Source: Crossiella equi (lineage in GTDB: Bacteria > Actinomycetota > Actinomycetes > Mycobacteriales > Pseudonocardiaceae). From it: DNA of 64,000 bases. The stretch lies in NCBI RefSeq assembly GCF_017876755.1, contig NZ_JAGIOO010000001.1, positions 434,001 to 498,000 on the forward strand. The letters run 5' to 3'. Position 1 is the first letter of the stretch, and each line of letters begins with the position of its first letter. Shown one piece after another: positions 49,648 to 57,168 of the stretch. The position numbers and the translations under genes are program-made. The notes beneath the pieces were generated by a model. The model did not search any database, had not been told where the DNA came from, and worked only from the letters and a program-made list of their open reading frames with translations.

Positions 49648-51222
49648 ATGTTCGTGCTGGTGGATGGGAGATCCCTGACCCTGGAACAGGTCGCGGCGGT
49701 GGCGCGGGACGGGTTGGGCGCCCGGCTCGGGGAGTGTGCCGAGCGGGGCATGCGCGGGTCGCAGGAGCTCAAGGACAAGCTGTTGCGGACCGGGCGGGCC
49801 ATCTACGGGGTCAGCACCGGGTTCGGGGACAGCGTGATCCGGCAGATCGCGCCGGTGAAAGCCGTTGAGCTGCAGCGCAACCTGATCCGGTACCACGTCA
49901 ACGGGACCGGGCCCGATGTGCCCGCCGACGTGGTCCGGGCCACCCTGCTGATCCGGGCCAACTGCCTCGCCAAGGGCAACTCCGGGATCCGGCCCGAGGT
50001 GGTGGCCCGGTTGTTGTGGCTGCTGCGGCACGACGTGCTGCCTTTTGTGCCCGAGCGCGGTTCCGTGGGGGCCAGCGGGGACCTGGTGCCCCTGTGCCAC
50101 GTCGCCGAGGTGCTGCTCGGGGAGGGCGACGTGCTGTACCGGGGGCAGCGGCGGGTGGCCGGTGAGGTGCTGGCCGAGTACGGGCTCACGCCCGTTGTGC
50201 TGGAGCCCAAGGAGGGGCTCGCGCTGATCAACGGGACCTCGTTCTCCGCCGCCTTCGCCTCACTCGCCCTGGTGCGCGCCCGCGAGCTGGCCGCCGTCGC
50301 CGAGCTGTGCACCGCCATGACCGCCGAGGCCGTGCTGGGCAATCGTGGGCACTTCGCCGCCTTCATCCACGAGGCCAAGCCCCACCCGGGGCAGCTGCGC
50401 GCCGCGCGGGCCGTGGCCGAGCTGCTGCACGGGTCCGAGCTGGCCCTGGACCACAGCCAGGTGGTCGAGCTGACCGGGGGCCTCGACGGCCAGGACTACG
50501 CCCACCTCAAGCGTTCCATCCAGGACCGCTACTCCATCCGGTGCGCGCCACACGTCATCGGGGTACTGCACGACACCCTGGAGTGGGCGTCGCGGTGGGT
50601 GGAGATCGAGATCAACTCCTCCAACGACAACCCGCTCTTCGACACCGCGCTCGGCGAGGTGCACAGCGGTGGCAACTTCTACGGCGGGCACCTGGCCCAG
50701 GCCATGGACTCGGTGAAGACCGCCGTGGCCAACGTGGCGGACCTGCTCGACCGGCAGCTCGCGCACGTGGTGGACGAGAAGTTCAGCAACGGCCTGCCGC
50801 CCAACCTGGTGCCCTGGCACAGCGGCCGGGAGTGGCGGGCCGGGCTGCACCACGGGTTCAAGGGCATGCAGATCGCGTGTTCGGCGGTGACCGCGGAGGC
50901 CTTGCAGCGCAGCGTCCCGGCCAGCGTGTTCTCCCGGTCGACCGAGGCGCACAACCAGGACAAGGTGAGCATGTCCGCGATCGCGGCCCGGGACGCGCTG
51001 CGCGTGGTCGAGCTGGCCGAGGAGGTCACCGTCATCCACCTGCTCGCCCTGTGCCAGGCGCTGGACCTGCGCGGGGTGCACCGCTGCGCGCCCCAGGTGC
51101 GGGCGGCACACGCCCGGGTCCGGGACCACGCGCCGCCGCTGCACGACGACCGGGGCATGGCCTCGGACATCCGTGCCGTGCTCGCGGTGCTGCGGGAGGT
51201 CAGGCCCGGGGCGGCGGCCTGA
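49648..51222 (+). CDS. MIO-type aromatic amino acid ammonia-lyase or aminomutase
   Basis: This 524-residue enzyme belongs to the HAL/PAL/TAL family. The MIO cofactor forms from Ala142-Ser143-Gly144 in GSVGASGDLVPLCHVAEVLL. The catalytic Tyr lies in YGVSTGFGD, and INSSNDNPLFD and STEAHNQDKVSMS are family active-site segments. The substrate loop reads LQRNLIRYHVNGTG rather than the SH form seen in many histidine lyases, and no other hut genes are nearby, so phenylalanine, tyrosine or an aminomutase reaction is more likely than histidine degradation (inference). The ATG follows GGGAGGGTGG. The 3' end overlaps the convergent membrane protein by 23 bases. Confidence 0.9.
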   Translation: MFVLVDGRSLTLEQVAAVARDGLGARLGECAERGMRGSQELKDKLLRTGRAIYGVSTGFGDSVIRQIAPVKAVELQRNLIRYHVNGTGPDVPADVVRATLLIRANCLAKGNSGIRPEVVARLLWLLRHDVLPFVPERGSVGASGDLVPLCHVAEVLLGEGDVLYRGQRRVAGEVLAEYGLTPVVLEPKEGLALINGTSFSAAFASLALVRARELAAVAELCTAMTAEAVLGNRGHFAAFIHEAKPHPGQLRAARAVAELLHGSELALDHSQVVELTGGLDGQDYAHLKRSIQDRYSIRCAPHVIGVLHDTLEWASRWVEIEINSSNDNPLFDTALGEVHSGGNFYGGHLAQAMDSVKTAVANVADLLDRQLAHVVDEKFSNGLPPNLVPWHSGREWRAGLHHGFKGMQIACSAVTAEALQRSVPASVFSRSTEAHNQDKVSMSAIAARDALRVVELAEEVTVIHLLALCQALDLRGVHRCAPQVRAAHARVRDHAPPLHDDRGMASDIRAVLAVLREVRPGAAA

Positions 51223-51670
51223 CGCGGTGGCGCAGCGGCACCACGAACCACAGCACGCCGAAGCCGAGGAAGGCCACCGCCCCGACCAGCACCGCGAACC
51301 AGCCGCCGATGATCACCTCACCGAGCACGAGCACCGCGCCGGTGAGCGCGAGGCCGAGGAACACCAGTCCCCACAGGGTGAACCGGTGTGCCGAGACGAT
51401 GATCCGCTCGCGCTGGCCCTTGCGGAAGAGCACGCGGTGCCAGGCGGCGGGGGCGGTGAGCAGGGCCACCGAGGCCGCGGTGCACAGGATGGTGACGGCG
51501 TGCGTGGTGCGCACGTACTCGTCCACGGTCTGGTAGCGCTCGGTGAAGGTGACCGAGAGCAGGAAGCCGAACAGGATCTGCACCCCCGCCTGGGCCACCC
51601 GCAGCTCTTGCAGCAGCTCGCTGAGGTTGCGGGTGAGCCGTTCCTGTTCGTCGTCCTCCGGCTCGCTCAT
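51200..51670 (-). CDS. DUF6328-type four-helix membrane protein
   Basis: This 156-residue protein begins with an acidic cytoplasmic stretch (SEPEDDEQERLTRNLSELLQEL), then four hydrophobic helices (VQILFGFLLSVTF, VTILCTAASVALLTAPAAW, WGLVFLGLALTGAVLVLG, WFAVLVGAVAFLGFGVLWFV). This is the DUF6328 pattern; function unknown. ATG 51670 lies 8 bases after AGGAGG. It is followed upstream by a decayed SDR gene. Confidence 0.85.
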   Translation of the reverse strand: MSEPEDDEQERLTRNLSELLQELRVAQAGVQILFGFLLSVTFTERYQTVDEYVRTTHAVTILCTAASVALLTAPAAWHRVLFRKGQRERIIVSAHRFTLWGLVFLGLALTGAVLVLGEVIIGGWFAVLVGAVAFLGFGVLWFVVPLRHRVRPPPRA

Positions 51671-51682
51671 CCGGTTCACCTC

Positions 51683-52134
51683 CTAGAGCCACGAGGGCTC
51701 CCGGTCGTGGCCGACGCCGGTTCGAGCAGCAGGTCGTGGTCGCCCGGGGCGGCTGTCGAGGAACCGCGTGCGCATGCCGCCGGGCACCAGCGGCGCCACA
51801 CCGGCCTCGCCCGCGGTCTCGGCGGCCAATGCCCGGGTGAATCCTACGACGCCGAACTTCGACGCGCAGTACGCCGTGGCGTCCGCGACCGCCTTGTGGC
51901 CCAGTGTCGACGCCACCGTGACCACCCGGCCGCTGGCGGCGTGCAGGTGGGGCAGCGCGGCCCGGACCACCGCGGCGATACCGAACACGTTGACCCGCAA
52001 CACCCTCTTGCAGTCCACAGTGGACACCTCTGCCGGGGAGCCACACGCCTCCGTCCCGCGGCGTCGGCCAGGCTGACCTGGATGACCTCCCTGGCGACGG
52101 CGCCGGGCATCCGGCGCTCCAGGTTCGCCGCCAC
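51683..52134 (-). pseudogene. Decayed short-chain dehydrogenase
   Basis: Two minus-strand pieces in different frames belong to one SDR: an upstream LERRMPGAVAREVIQVSLAD fragment (near 52134-52075) and a downstream part with NVFGIAAVVRAALPHLHA, VVTVASTLGHKAV and the catalytic YCASKFGVVGFTRAL. The N-terminal GxxxGxG fold is missing and the C-terminus ends in unrelated sequence after PGGMRTRFLDS. A frameshift joins the pieces near 52060. No functional enzyme is possible. Confidence 0.75.
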
Positions 52135-52221
52135 CTGCCGCGGCTCCCCGGGAGAAGCACTGCCAGACGCCTCGGGGCCCGGACGTTCCGCACGCCCGGG
52201 CCCCGGTGGTTCGCGCTCCGA

Positions 52222-52446
52222 TCAGGCCAGTCGCCTGCCCAGCAGCGCCTTGGCCTGTTCCGCGCCCTTGCGGCTTTCCCCCTGGGCCTTGCGGAAGAAC
52301 TCCGCGAGCTCGCCGTCGCCGTCGCGCTCGGCGTCAGCGATGTAGGTCTCCAGGCGCAGCACGTTCGACAGGCACGCCTCGGTGAACCAGATGATGTTGT
52401 AGTCCTTGTCGCGGGTACCGGTCACACTGCCGGCTTCTGTGGACAC
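52222..52446 (-). CDS. Small conserved acidic protein
   Basis: This 74-residue protein (DKDYNIIWFTEACLSNVLRL, AERDGDGELAEFFRKAQGES, EQAKALLGRRLA) is largely helical. Similar small proteins recur beside stress genes of actinomycetes; no function is known to me. GTG 52446 follows GGAGGAG. It is driven by a stress-type promoter that is back-to-back with that of the epimerase. Confidence 0.75.
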   Translation of the reverse strand: MSTEAGSVTGTRDKDYNIIWFTEACLSNVLRLETYIADAERDGDGELAEFFRKAQGESRKGAEQAKALLGRRLA

Positions 52447-52484
52447 GGGTTCTCCTCCGTTCTGGGTCGGCTGGCTCCGGTGGG

Positions 52485-52509
52485 CTACCCGGGCACGGGC
52501 GGTCCAACC
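52485..52509 (-). promoter_or_regulatory. SigB/SigF-type promoter of the 74-residue protein
   Basis: On the minus strand: GGTT (52509-52506), 15 bases, GGGTAG (52490-52485). The GTG start is 38 bases downstream with a ribosome-binding site. Confidence 0.7.
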
Positions 52510-52512
52510 GGC

Positions 52513-52537
52513 GTTTTCCACGGTTCTCGCCGGGTAG
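52513..52537 (+). promoter_or_regulatory. SigB/SigF-type promoter of the epimerase
   Basis: GTTT (52513-52516), 15 bases, GGGTAG (52532-52537), then 9 bases to the ATG at 52547. The two divergent -35 boxes are 3 bases apart. Confidence 0.8.
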
Positions 52538-52546
52538 TCGCCGGAC

Positions 52547-53461
52547 ATGTTCGAGAGAGTCGTGGTGACCGGCGGGGCGGGCTTCCTGGGCTCGCGCCTG
52601 TGCGAGGAACTGGTCTGGGGCGGGGTCTCGGTCGTGTGCGTGGACAACCTCGTGACGGGCAGGCTCGGCAACCTCACGTCCGTGCTGGCCGACCCGAGGC
52701 TGGAGGTGTGCAACCACGACATCACCGAGCCGCTGCGGCTGCCCGGCCCGGTCGACGCGGTGCTGCACCTGGCCTGCCCGGCCTCGCCCGCGGACCACCT
52801 CCGGCTGCCGCGGGAGACGCTGGCCGCCGGGTCCACCGGCACGCGCAACGCCCTGGAGCTGGCCCGGGTGCACGGCGCCCGGTTCCTGCTGGTCTCCACC
52901 AGCGAGGTATACGGAGACCCGCTGAGCCACCCGCGGCGCGAGGACGACGAGGCCAAGCGCTTCAGTGAGGCCCTCACCCTGGCCTACCAGCACGAGCACC
53001 GGCTGCGCACCACGATCGCCCGGGTGTTCAACAGCTACGGCCCGCGCATGCGCGCCGACGACGGCCGCGTGGTGCCCACCTTCATCCGCCAGGGCCTGGC
53101 CGGGGAGCCGATCACGGTCTTCGGCGACGGCACGCAGACCCGGTCGCTGTGCTACGTCAGCGACACCGTGGCCGGGCTGCTCGCGCTGGCCCGGGGCCGC
53201 ACCTCGGGACCGGTGAACATCGGCAGCCCCCGGGAGCACACGGTGCTGGAGATCGCCGAGCGGATCCGCGAGCTCACCGGGGGCACCTCGCCCATCGTGC
53301 ACCGGGAGGCGATGACCGACGACCCGAGGCGGCGCTGCCCGGACATCGCGCTGGCCCAGCGCGAGCTGCACTGGGCGCCCCGGGTCGCTCTGGCCGAAGG
53401 CTTGCGCCGAACGGTGGACCACTTCGCGGCGGTCTCGTTCGCCAAGCGGGTCGCAGGGTAG
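52547..53461 (+). CDS. UDP-glucuronate decarboxylase-like epimerase lacking the catalytic Tyr
   Basis: This 304-residue extended SDR has the N-terminal TGGAGFLGSRLCEEL fold and ARVFNSYGPRMRADDGRVVPTF, closest in pattern to UDP-glucuronate decarboxylases. After STSEVYGDPLSHPRRED the usual segment carrying the Tyr of YxxxK is absent: the sequence runs straight to DEAKRFSEALTLAYQ. About 14 residues are missing in frame at residues 133-134, leaving Lys137 without its Tyr partner. It should bind nucleotide sugar and NAD poorly or not catalyse. The ATG lies 9 bases after a -10, implying a leaderless mRNA. Downstream are remnants of related sugar genes. Confidence 0.85.
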   Translation: MFERVVVTGGAGFLGSRLCEELVWGGVSVVCVDNLVTGRLGNLTSVLADPRLEVCNHDITEPLRLPGPVDAVLHLACPASPADHLRLPRETLAAGSTGTRNALELARVHGARFLLVSTSEVYGDPLSHPRREDDEAKRFSEALTLAYQHEHRLRTTIARVFNSYGPRMRADDGRVVPTFIRQGLAGEPITVFGDGTQTRSLCYVSDTVAGLLALARGRTSGPVNIGSPREHTVLEIAERIRELTGGTSPIVHREAMTDDPRRRCPDIALAQRELHWAPRVALAEGLRRTVDHFAAVSFAKRVAG

Positions 53462-53790
53462 CCGGGCCCACGCGAGTTCTGGGCGTCAACGCCATCTTCC
53501 ACGACCCCGCCGCCACGTTGGCCATGGACGGCGAGGGCCTCCTACGGCTCGCCCGAGCACGCCGACCTCGCCGCGCGTGCAGCTGCGGCTGGAGGAGCTG
53601 CTGGTGGAACTGGCCTGCTGGCCGCACGCGCAGACCGGGCAGCGCGTGCTGACCACGGCGGGCGGAGTGCGGCCGGAGCCGATGCCCGGGTGCCCGTGGA
53701 CGTGGTGTGCAACCCGGAGTTCCTGCGCGAGGGACACGCGGTCACCTGCTTGCCGCCGCCTGGGCCACTGACCACACCGGACCACTGGGC
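53462..53790 (+). pseudogene. Debris of carbamoyltransferase and UDP-glucose dehydrogenase
   Basis: Directly after the epimerase stop the plus strand encodes TRVLGVNAIFHDPAATLAMDG, the N-terminus of NodU/CmcH-type carbamoyltransferases. A frame change later gives LRLEELLVELACWPHAQTG and QRVLTTAGGV, from the middle of the same family. Near 53697-53750 a third frame reads VDVVCNPEFLREGHAV, a conserved stretch of UDP-glucose/GDP-mannose dehydrogenases. All are short and broken. Intact versions of these three gene types commonly sit side by side in actinomycetes, so this is the rest of a sugar-nucleotide operon. Confidence 0.75.
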
Positions 53791-53796
53791 GCACAG

Positions 53797-53881
53797 GGCC
53801 GCGCCGCCCGCTCTCGGAAAAGAGTATGCGGACGGCGCGGCCTTTTTCCCGCGCGGCGGCCGGGCCCTGCTTCCCAGCCGC
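53797..53881 (+). terminator. Terminator with T-run followed by the shared 27-bp element
   Basis: GGCCGCGCCG (53797-53806) and CGGCGCGGCC (53833-53842) form a perfect 10-bp stem followed by TTTTT (53843-53847), a textbook intrinsic terminator. The 27-bp element at 53855-53881 is identical to the one at 35187-35213 and lies at a similar distance after its terminator. Confidence 0.85.
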
Positions 53882-53889
53882 ACGCTTGC

Positions 53890-54372
53890 CTACATGGTCT
53901 TCGGCGGGCGGGTCGGGTCGTGGGCCGGGTGGACCTCACCGCGCCAGCCGCCGGTCTCGTGCCCGCGGTGCTCGATGAACTCCTTGAACCGGCCCAGGTC
54001 GCCGCGCACCCGGGACTGCACGAGGCCCAGCGCGTCACCGATCTTCTCCGCAGCGCCCTCGGGCTCGAAGTCGATGCGCAGGGAGATCCGCGTGGTGGTG
54101 CCGTGCGGGGTGAAGGAGACCGTGCCGCGGTGCTTCGGGCCGGAGATCACCGTCCAGGAGATCCGCTCGTCCGGCACCTGGTGCAGGATCTCCGCGTCGA
54201 ACTCCCGTTCCACACCCGCGATGCTGGTATTCCAGTGCGTCAGCGTGTTCGAGACCTGTTCGACCCGGTCCACACCCTTCATGAACTCCGGGAACGTCTC
54301 GAACTGCGTCCACTGGTCGTAGACGGCGCGCACCGGAGCACGGACCTCGACGCGTTCCTCGACAACGCTCAC
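53890..54372 (-). CDS. SRPBCC-family protein, second paralogue
   Basis: This 160-residue protein matches the paralogue at 34636 motif by motif: VRAVYDQWTQFETFPEFMKG, REFDAEILHQVPDERISW, EKIGDALGLVQSRVRGDL and RFKEFIEHRGHETGGWRGEV. GTG 54372 is chosen because GGAGGAG precedes it and alignment with the paralogue begins there; GTG 54402 would add ten unlikely residues. Its leader from the stress promoter is about 40 bases. It diverges from acetate kinase. Confidence 0.9.
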   Translation of the reverse strand: MSVVEERVEVRAPVRAVYDQWTQFETFPEFMKGVDRVEQVSNTLTHWNTSIAGVEREFDAEILHQVPDERISWTVISGPKHRGTVSFTPHGTTTRISLRIDFEPEGAAEKIGDALGLVQSRVRGDLGRFKEFIEHRGHETGGWRGEVHPAHDPTRPPKTM

Positions 54373-54414
54373 TGTTCTCCTCCGCTCCTCTCGTGTCGTC
54401 ACTGCGCCCCATGA

Positions 54415-54439
54415 CTACCCGGGGCGCCCGCCGGAAAAC
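54415..54439 (-). promoter_or_regulatory. SigB/SigF-type promoter of the second SRPBCC gene
   Basis: On the minus strand: GTTT (54439-54436), 15 bases, GGGTAG (54420-54415). Its -35 abuts the -35 of the divergent acetate kinase promoter. Confidence 0.8.
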
Positions 54440-54464
54440 GTGTCGCCTTGGTCTGATCGGGTAG
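54440..54464 (+). promoter_or_regulatory. SigB/SigF-type promoter of ackA
   Basis: GTGT (54440-54443), 15 bases, GGGTAG (54459-54464), then 10 bases to the ATG at 54475. Confidence 0.8.
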
Positions 54465-54474
54465 TCCCGGACAC

Positions 54475-55575
54475 ATGAGCACGGTGTTGACGGTGAACCC
54501 CGGTTCCAACAGCCTGCGCGCCGACCTGGTGTCCGGCGACAGCGAGAACGTGCTGGACTCCATGCACGTCTCGGTGCCGCCCGACTCGGATGAAGCCGTG
54601 GAGGAACTGCGGGCTCTGCTGTTCCGGGTCGGTGACCGCGAGCTGACCGCGGTCGCGCACCGGCTCGTGCACGGCGGCGAGGTGGTCCGGCGGCCGACCG
54701 TGGCCACCGACGAGGTGGTCGAGGCCGTCACCCGGCTCATCCCCCTGGACCCGCTGCACCTGCCGGCCAGCCTGAGCCTGCTGGACCGCCTGCGCTCGCA
54801 CCTGCCGAACGTGCCGCACGTGCTGTGCCCGGACACCGCGTTCCACAGTGGACTGTCCGAAGTGGCCTACACCTACGCGCTGCCCGCCGAGTGGCGGTCC
54901 CGGTTCGGGCTGCGGCGATACGGCTTCCACGGGCTCAGCTACGCGCACGCCGTGCGCCGGGTCTCCGAGCTGACCGGCATCCCGGCGGAGAACCTCAGCC
55001 TGCTGCTGGCCCACCTGGGCGGCGGCAGCTCGGTGTGCGCCTACCGCGAGGGCCGCAGCGTGGACACCTCGATGGGCCTCACCCCACTGGAGGGCGTGCC
55101 GATGGCCTCCCGCTCCGGCTCGGTGGACCCCGGGCTGCTGCTGTACCTGCTGGACGAGGGCGGCCTGTCCGTGGACGAGGTGCGCACCGGGCTCTACCAC
55201 CGCTCCGGGCTGCTGGGCCTGTCCGACGGCCTGTCCAAGGACACCCGGGACCTGGTCGCCGCCGCCCAGGACGGCCACCACGCCGCCGACCTGGCGCTGA
55301 GCGTGTTCGCGCACCGGGTGGCCCGCGAGCTGGCGGCGGCCGCGACCAGCCTGCACCGCGTCGACGCCCTGGTGTTCACCGGCGAGATCGGCTGGGACCA
55401 GCCCGAGCTGCGCGAGGCGGTGGTGGCCCGCCTCGCCCAGCTGGGTGTGCACCCCGGGCTGGCGGGCAACCGCGAGGACGACGGCCCGGTGCACGCCTCG
55501 GGCACCCCGGTGCTGGTGGTCAACCCCCGTGAGGAGCTCCAGCTGACCCGGGATGCCCTGGGCGTGCTCGGCTGA
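54475..55575 (+). CDS. ackA: Acetate kinase
   Basis: This 366-residue enzyme makes ATP and acetate from acetyl phosphate. Family motifs are VLTVNPGSNSLRADLV (phosphate/Mg), VAHRLVHGGE, PDTAFHSGLSEVAYTYALP, RYGFHGLSYAHA and LLAHLGGGSSVCAYREGRSVDTSMG. It is a little shorter than the usual 395-400, the loss being in the C-terminal half. No phosphotransacetylase is adjacent, so the phosphoketolase at 35307, under the same promoter type, is the likely source of acetyl phosphate. No ribosome-binding site is seen; the mRNA is probably leaderless. Confidence 0.95.
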   Translation: MSTVLTVNPGSNSLRADLVSGDSENVLDSMHVSVPPDSDEAVEELRALLFRVGDRELTAVAHRLVHGGEVVRRPTVATDEVVEAVTRLIPLDPLHLPASLSLLDRLRSHLPNVPHVLCPDTAFHSGLSEVAYTYALPAEWRSRFGLRRYGFHGLSYAHAVRRVSELTGIPAENLSLLLAHLGGGSSVCAYREGRSVDTSMGLTPLEGVPMASRSGSVDPGLLLYLLDEGGLSVDEVRTGLYHRSGLLGLSDGLSKDTRDLVAAAQDGHHAADLALSVFAHRVARELAAAATSLHRVDALVFTGEIGWDQPELREAVVARLAQLGVHPGLAGNREDDGPVHASGTPVLVVNPREELQLTRDALGVLG

Positions 55576-55588
55576 GGCGGCTCAGCCG
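55569..55588. terminator. Bidirectional hairpin between ackA and the phosphoesterase
   Basis: CGGCTGAG (55569-55576) and CTCAGCCG (55581-55588) form a perfect 8-bp stem with a 4-base loop. It includes both convergent stop codons. Confidence 0.6.
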
Positions 55589-56307
55589 ACGGTGGCGGGC
55601 TCCAGGCAGTACACCTGGTAGGCCGCCTTGATCACCGGCTGCGCCACGTTCCGCACGCGGACGCCGCCGGGGGTGGTGCCGTGCTCGGTGCCGAAGTGCG
55701 CGTGCCCGTGCAACGCGAGATCGGTACCGGCCGCGTCGATGGCCTCGGCCAGCAGGTACGAGCCCAGGAACGGGTAGATCTCCGGGGGCTCGCCCTTGAG
55801 CGTGTCGTTCACCGGCGAGTAGTGCGTCAGGGCCACCCGCACGTCGCACTCCAGCCCCAGCAGGGCCTCGCGCAGGCCGTCGGCGATCGCGGTGGTGTGG
55901 TTGATGAAGGCCTTCATCTCCCGCTCGCCGAACGCGCTGCCGCACTTGCCCGCGAACCCGCCGCCGAAGCCCTTCGCCCCGGCCACGCCCAGGCGGTGGC
56001 CATTGACGTCGAGCACAACCCCGTCGCCCTCCAGCACGGTGATGCCGCAGCCGCGCAGCACCTCGGCGAACTCCTCCGGCACGTCCGAGTGGTGGTCGTG
56101 GTTGCCCAGCACGGCCAGCACCGGCACCGGCAGGTCGTGGAACTCCCGGCCCACCACCTCGGCCTCGTCCAGGCTGCCGTGCTTGGAGAGGTCACCGGCC
56201 AGCAGCAGCACGTCGGCCACCTCGCCCAGCTCCTCCAGGGCCGGGCGCAGGTGTCCGGCCGCGTCCGGGCCCAGGTGCACGTCGCCCACCGCGGCGATCC
56301 GGATCAT
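55582..56307 (-). CDS. Metallophosphoesterase
   Basis: This 241-residue enzyme has the calcineurin-like metal motifs: IAAVGDVHLGPDA (D-x-H), LLAGDLSKHGS (GD), VLAVLGNHDHHSD (GNHD), VALTHYSP and LALHGHAHFG (GH.H). It hydrolyses a phosphomono- or diester in the cytoplasm. It is the last gene of a five-gene minus-strand operon (LLM, small acidic protein, nucleotidyltransferase, BON, this), overlapping the BON gene by ATGA. Confidence 0.92.
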   Translation of the reverse strand: MIRIAAVGDVHLGPDAAGHLRPALEELGEVADVLLLAGDLSKHGSLDEAEVVGREFHDLPVPVLAVLGNHDHHSDVPEEFAEVLRGCGITVLEGDGVVLDVNGHRLGVAGAKGFGGGFAGKCGSAFGEREMKAFINHTTAIADGLREALLGLECDVRVALTHYSPVNDTLKGEPPEIYPFLGSYLLAEAIDAAGTDLALHGHAHFGTEHGTTPGGVRVRNVAQPVIKAAYQVYCLEPATVG

Positions 56308-56552
56308 CGCAGCTCCTCCCGTCCGCTCGGCGCCGCGGCCGGGACCACGTGCGTCTCGTTGTGCACCACCAGGTCCGGCACCAGCTCCCGCACCACCTCG
56401 TCCAGGCTGCGCCGGCGTTCCTCGCTGGCCACCTCACCGACCAGGAACACGTGCTCACCGCGCACCGTGACCTGGACCCCCTGCTCGGCGGTGCGGGGGT
56501 CCTCCACCAGTGCCCGGCGGAGCCTGCCAACCTCATACTGCGGTGCGTCCAC
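56304..56552 (-). CDS. BON-domain protein
   Basis: This 82-residue protein is a single BON domain (LRRALVEDPRTAEQGVQVTV, VFLVGEVASEERRRSLDEVV, ELVPDLVVHNET), a phospholipid- or ligand-binding fold. There is no signal peptide. GTG 56552 lies 7 bases after AGGGAGG; GTG 56561 is an alternative. It overlaps both neighbours. Confidence 0.82.
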   Translation of the reverse strand: MDAPQYEVGRLRRALVEDPRTAEQGVQVTVRGEHVFLVGEVASEERRRSLDEVVRELVPDLVVHNETHVVPAAAPSGREELR

Positions 56553-57168
56553 CGTCTCCACCTCCCTCGTCGTGGGCGATGCGCAGCCGTCCGGCCAGCA
56601 GCAGGAACGCCTCGGCGTACGGCGACTCCTTGGTGTCGGCCCGCACCCGGTCCCAGTCGATCTGCTCGCGCAGCGCCCGCGCCATCGGCAGCAGCTCGGT
56701 GAAGTCGCAGCGGTGCGGGCCGAGCACGAGCAGCTTGTCCGTGAGCAAGTCGGTGGCCCGCGCGACCGGCGCGGTGACCGAGCCGACTCGCAGGTCCTCG
56801 GCCGTGGCCAGCTGCTCGCGGGTGACCGGGCGGTCGTTGGGCCGGAAGATCAGGTCGATCAGCCGGTCCCCGTCGTAGGCCTTGAGCAGCCAGTCCTCCG
56901 GGGGCTGTGCGCCGCGCATGCCGTGGTCCATCAGCGCCTGCACGGCCCGGCGCGCGTCCTCCTGGGTGACCAGCAGGTCGATGTCGTGGTCGGAGGCCGC
57001 ACCGCCGCGCGCGTACACCGCGGCCCCGCCGGTCACCGCGAACGGGATGTCCTGGGCGCGCAGCGTGGTGACCACCTTGACCAGCGTCACCATCAGCGCG
57101 TCCGGATCCGCGCTGGGGGTCTCGGCGGGCGGTTCCTCCAGGGGCAGGGGCGGGAGGTCCTCGCTCAT
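56533..57168 (-). CDS. Nucleotidyltransferase-like protein
   Basis: This 211-residue protein has a minimal nucleotidyltransferase core: IPFAVTGGAAVYARGGAASDHDIDLLVT (GG..., D-x-D), followed by LIDLIFRPN (third acid). It resembles MNT/AbiEii-like or DUF-type nucleotidyltransferases; no antitoxin partner is present, and its place inside a stress operon suggests a housekeeping role. It overlaps the gene upstream by ATGA. Confidence 0.85.
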   Translation of the reverse strand: MSEDLPPLPLEEPPAETPSADPDALMVTLVKVVTTLRAQDIPFAVTGGAAVYARGGAASDHDIDLLVTQEDARRAVQALMDHGMRGAQPPEDWLLKAYDGDRLIDLIFRPNDRPVTREQLATAEDLRVGSVTAPVARATDLLTDKLLVLGPHRCDFTELLPMARALREQIDWDRVRADTKESPYAEAFLLLAGRLRIAHDEGGGDGGRTAV

